Source of the DNA: JBDRGC01 sp043818215
Lineage (GTDB): Bacteria; Chloroflexota; Anaerolineae; Anaerolineales; UBA11858
Direction of reading: 5' to 3'
Assembly (NCBI GenBank): GCA_043818215.1
Contig: JBDRGC010000117.1
Coordinates: forward strand, 1 to 7,998
DNA length: 7,998 nt
The notes beneath the pieces were generated by a model that had not been told where the DNA came from, did no database searches, and saw only the letters and a list, made by a program, of their open reading frames with translations. The translations under genes and the position numbers were made by a program. Positions 6,149 to 7,998 of this stretch are shown in pieces (within the stretch, counting starts at the first letter, position 1; each line of letters begins with the position of its first letter).

Positions 6149-6940
6149 TTACTCGACTGCCCGGCGGATGGCATTGCAGCGTTGGCAATCTTTCCGCTTG
6201 CAGAGTAGGGCCAGATGGTTTTCTGCAATTGCTTCTCGAACCGCCCTCACCAAATCGGGCAGGGGGATGGCGCGCACCTCTGCCGGCCCGATTCGCACCT
6301 TGCGGGTAGATTCCTCTAAGCGGGGTGATATTTGCTCGAATCCACCGGAGCACCCCGGCCAGCCGGGGCATTCTTTCACCCCTTGCAAGGTGAGTGCCCA
6401 CCTGATAAATTGGCGGCGGCCCGAGAGTTTTTCCGCGTAATGGATGCTGGTATTTACGGTGTGATTCGCGCCCAGGAGCAGCACCCACCCCCCGGCCTCA
6501 GTCAACACCCGAATGGGGGCCAGAGGCTCATCCAGGGTTTGGGCTTCGATGGCCTGGTCGGCGTTGATTCCCGCAAACGAGTAAATCGGGTGTATAGAGC
6601 GGCGCGCTTGATGGTGTTGGCGCAAGGTTTCTGCCACCGCTCCCATCGACTTGTCGGCGGGCATATCGGGGCGGAAGAATTCGGCCATGCGGTTCGCGTT
6701 CTGCTTGCTGCCGTAGGTGATGCCGTTATTGGGCGGCCCCACTTTAGGGGTGAGCATGGTTTTGTAAGTGAAGGTTGGCATAATGACAGAATCGTAAACA
6801 CTCGTCAACGCGCCCACCAGGGTTTGCGCGCCTCCCGGAATTTCTCCAAAGGCGGACAGAGAGGTGTGAGCGATCACGGGCTGCGAATGTCCCATGTCCA
6901 ATTTGCGCAATTCACAGACAAGATTTCTATATGTGAGCAT
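6149..6940 (-). CDS. AAC(3)/YokD-family N-acetyltransferase
   Basis: The 263-residue product belongs to the aminoglycoside 3-N-acetyltransferase (Antibiotic_NAT) family, which uses acetyl-CoA to acetylate an amino group. Family blocks are visible in order: VIAHTSLSAFGEIPGGAQTL (22-41), VIMPTFTY (52-59), the R-x-D-M-P region around 90-95 and SIHPIYSFAG (115-124), in which His117 is the likely catalytic base. Then come WVLLLGANHTVNTSIHYAE (152-170) and ECPGWPGC (190-197). The C-terminal CKRKDCQRC (247-255) adds Cys247, Cys252 and Cys255, which with Cys191 and Cys197 could bind a metal. Many family members are not resistance enzymes, so the true substrate is unknown. The ATG at 6940 keeps the full N-terminal helix but has only a weak ribosome binding site. 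An octamer repeat array begins 5 bp upstream of the start and fills the gap to the hydratase gene. Confidence 0.88.
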   Translation of the reverse strand: MLTYRNLVCELRKLDMGHSQPVIAHTSLSAFGEIPGGAQTLVGALTSVYDSVIMPTFTYKTMLTPKVGPPNNGITYGSKQNANRMAEFFRPDMPADKSMGAVAETLRQHHQARRSIHPIYSFAGINADQAIEAQTLDEPLAPIRVLTEAGGWVLLLGANHTVNTSIHYAEKLSGRRQFIRWALTLQGVKECPGWPGCSGGFEQISPRLEESTRKVRIGPAEVRAIPLPDLVRAVREAIAENHLALLCKRKDCQRCNAIRRAVE

Positions 6941-6945
6941 GTGTT

Positions 6946-7087
6946 GGTCTCTTGGTCTGGTAGTCTTGTAGTCGGGTAGTTGACCGCTGACCGCCGACCA
7001 CAGACCGCCGACCGCTGGACTACCAGACTACGTGACTACGCGACTACCAGACTACGCGACTACCAGACTACGTGACTACCAGACTAC
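6946..7087. repeat. Composite inverted octamer/heptamer array
   Basis: The whole gap between the acetyltransferase and hydratase genes is repeat. On the right, gactac recurs nine times at exact 8-bp spacing (7018, 7026, 7034, 7042, 7050, 7058, 7066, 7074, 7082), separated by ca, gt or gc. In the middle are five heptamers of the type gaccgcY (6982-7016). On the left the octamer runs in the opposite orientation (gtagtc at 6960 and 6968, gtagtt at 6976) and fades into ggtct at 6954 and 6946. Left and right arms can pair: 24 of 27 positions match between the left arm and 7042-7068. The last right-hand copy contains the hydratase stop codon. It could act as a terminator or mRNA hairpin between the two genes. 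Confidence 0.92.
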
Positions 7088-7857
7088 CTCCCCTTCCACT
7101 CCGCTTTGCGCTTCTCGATGAAGGCGGCCATGCCCTCTTTTTGATCCTCCGAAGCGAAGAGAAAAGTGAATGCCCGACGCTCGCCTGCCAACCCATCAGA
7201 GAGAAAAGACTCGAAGGCATGGTTGACGGCTTCTTTGCCTAATTGCAAAGCCAATGGAGCGCGGGCAGCAATATCGGCAGCCAGTTTCAGGGCCTCGTCC
7301 AGGTAGCGTTCTACCGGTACGACGCGATTAACCAATCCATAATTCAGAGCTTCATCAGCGCTGAGAGTACGGTTGTTGAGCACCATTTCCATGGCAATGG
7401 CCTTGCCAACTGCTTTGGTCAGGCGCTGGGTTCCACCCGCCCCGGGGATCACACCCAGGTTAATTTCGGGCTGCCCAAATTTAGCCGTCTCCGAAGCGAT
7501 GACCATATCGCAAGACATAGCCAACTCGCTGCCGCCTCCCAGGCACCAGCCGGAGACAGCCGCGATAATAGGCTTCTTTATACCTCGAATGCGGTCGAAG
7601 GCGGGGATAAACTCGCTTCTGAGCATCTCCACTGCCGAGGCGGTAGCCATTTGCTTGATATCGGCGCCCGCAGCAAAGGCTTTCTCATTTCCGGTGATGA
7701 CTATTGCTCCAATATTGTCATCGGCGTCGAAGACTTCCAGCATGTCCATCAACTCGGTGAGCAGTGTGCTGTTGAGGGCATTGAGAGCCTTGGGCCGGTT
7801 GAGCCGGATCAACCCTACGCGGCCGATGGTTTCGGGAATAATTGTTTCGAAAGTCAT
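7084..7857 (-). CDS. Enoyl-CoA hydratase (crotonase family)
   Basis: The 257-residue product matches short-chain enoyl-CoA hydratase, which adds water to trans-2-enoyl-CoA in the second step of beta-oxidation; it acts in the cytoplasm. The oxyanion-hole segment FAAGADIKQM is at residues 61-70. GWCLGGGSELAMSCD (103-117) supplies Gly108 and the first catalytic Glu111. FGQPEINLGVIPGAGGTQRL (127-146) supplies the second catalytic Glu131. Both glutamates of the classical hydratase are present, which favours hydratase over isomerase or ligase members of the superfamily. The length is normal and the C-terminal FIEKRKAEWKG is typical. The ATG at 7857 has AGAGGA 6 nt upstream. The TAG stop (7084-7086) lies in the last unit of the adjoining octamer array. 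The leader is a heptamer array. Whether it shares a transcript with the acetyltransferase is unclear. Confidence 0.94.
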   Translation of the reverse strand: MTFETIIPETIGRVGLIRLNRPKALNALNSTLLTELMDMLEVFDADDNIGAIVITGNEKAFAAGADIKQMATASAVEMLRSEFIPAFDRIRGIKKPIIAAVSGWCLGGGSELAMSCDMVIASETAKFGQPEINLGVIPGAGGTQRLTKAVGKAIAMEMVLNNRTLSADEALNYGLVNRVVPVERYLDEALKLAADIAARAPLALQLGKEAVNHAFESFLSDGLAGERRAFTFLFASEDQKEGMAAFIEKRKAEWKGR

Positions 7858-7870
7858 GGGTTTTCCTCTG

Positions 7871-7947
7871 GGGATGGGAGATTGGAGATTGGGGATTGGG
7901 GATTGGAGATTGGAGATTGGAGATTGGGGATTAGGGATTGGGGAATA
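7871..7947. repeat. Eleven-unit GRGATTG heptamer array in the hydratase leader
   Basis: Eleven 7-bp units run without interruption from 7871 (gggatgg) to 7947 (gggaata). Nine of them are gagattg, gggattg or gggatta. The array lies immediately upstream of the hydratase ribosome binding site and is probably transcribed as C/T-rich leader. On the minus strand one frame stays open from the window edge through the array and stops overlapping the hydratase ATG, encoding residues such as PISNPQS. Heptamer arrays of this kind resemble the STRR sequences described in heterocystous cyanobacteria; the comparison is from general knowledge. Confidence 0.92.
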
Positions 7948-7998
7948 GGTATCTGCTCAATATTTCGGGGAAAAAGTCCAGCATCCTGAGTAGCGGAG
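7948..7998. other. Right window edge, unassigned
   Basis: Fifty bases beyond the heptamer array. On the minus strand two frames are open towards the edge, so the end of an upstream gene is possible, but too little is visible to identify one. Confidence 0.3.

Noticed and set aside
5488..6309. Long plus-strand open frame across the clpC start
   Set aside because: It covers the clpC N-terminal domain and the end of the acetyltransferase gene in antisense, with no domain and no ribosome binding site.
6332..6979. Plus-strand open frame opposite the acetyltransferase gene
   Set aside because: The minus-strand product matches a known family along its whole length; this frame is its shadow.
7243..7989. 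Plus-strand open frame opposite the hydratase gene
   Set aside because: The minus strand encodes a complete enoyl-CoA hydratase; the C-terminal part of this frame is only the heptamer array (RLEIGDWGLE).

Overview
The window looks like ordinary chromosome from a free-living bacterium, most plausibly Chloroflexota (Anaerolineae-like). That placement is inference from gene content (ClpC, a short Nfu protein, Crp-like proteins with an F-G-W-S pocket), strong AGGAGG ribosome binding sites, moderately high GC in the core genes, and many short-period intergenic repeats. No rRNA or tRNA gene and no CRISPR array was seen.

Layout. Positions 1-511 are non-coding, with a heptamer-type repeat at the left edge and a 41-bp direct repeat present twice. 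A low-GC GNAT acetyltransferase (512-1009, +) follows. Next is a gamma-glutamyltransferase remnant (1064-1807, +) that keeps only the small catalytic subunit and carries an in-frame insertion of heptamer repeats. A bidirectional terminator (1866-1908) separates these plus-strand genes from a long minus-strand stretch. In order of transcription the minus-strand genes are: enoyl-CoA hydratase (7857-7084), an AAC(3)/YokD-type N-acetyltransferase (6940-6149), ClpC (6012-3532), a cyclic-nucleotide-binding protein without a DNA-binding domain (3003-2515), an Nfu-type iron-sulfur scaffold (2511-2254) and a small three-helix membrane protein (2240-1941). The last three are tightly packed and probably form one operon. 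ClpC seems to be transcribed alone, from an extended -10 promoter and with a 20-bp hairpin downstream. A 500-bp gap between clpC and the small operon holds a 140-bp element with perfect 16-bp inverted ends and several internal hairpins (MITE-like).

How the genes work together. ClpC is the unfoldase of a ClpCP protease and keeps an LGF ClpP-docking loop. The Nfu protein carries or delivers Fe-S clusters, and its co-transcribed cyclic-nucleotide-binding partner may sense or regulate something linked to that or to the membrane protein. The hydratase belongs to fatty-acid or acyl-CoA oxidation. No single pathway links the whole window.

The most distinctive feature is not a gene. It is a set of 7- and 8-bp tandem arrays of different sequence that sit at gene edges or inside a gene: 1348-1468, 3016-3039, 6946-7087, 7871-7947, and possibly 1-117. 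Two are built as inverted arrays. One supplies the stop codon of the hydratase gene, one is inserted in frame in the transferase remnant, and one occupies the hydratase leader.
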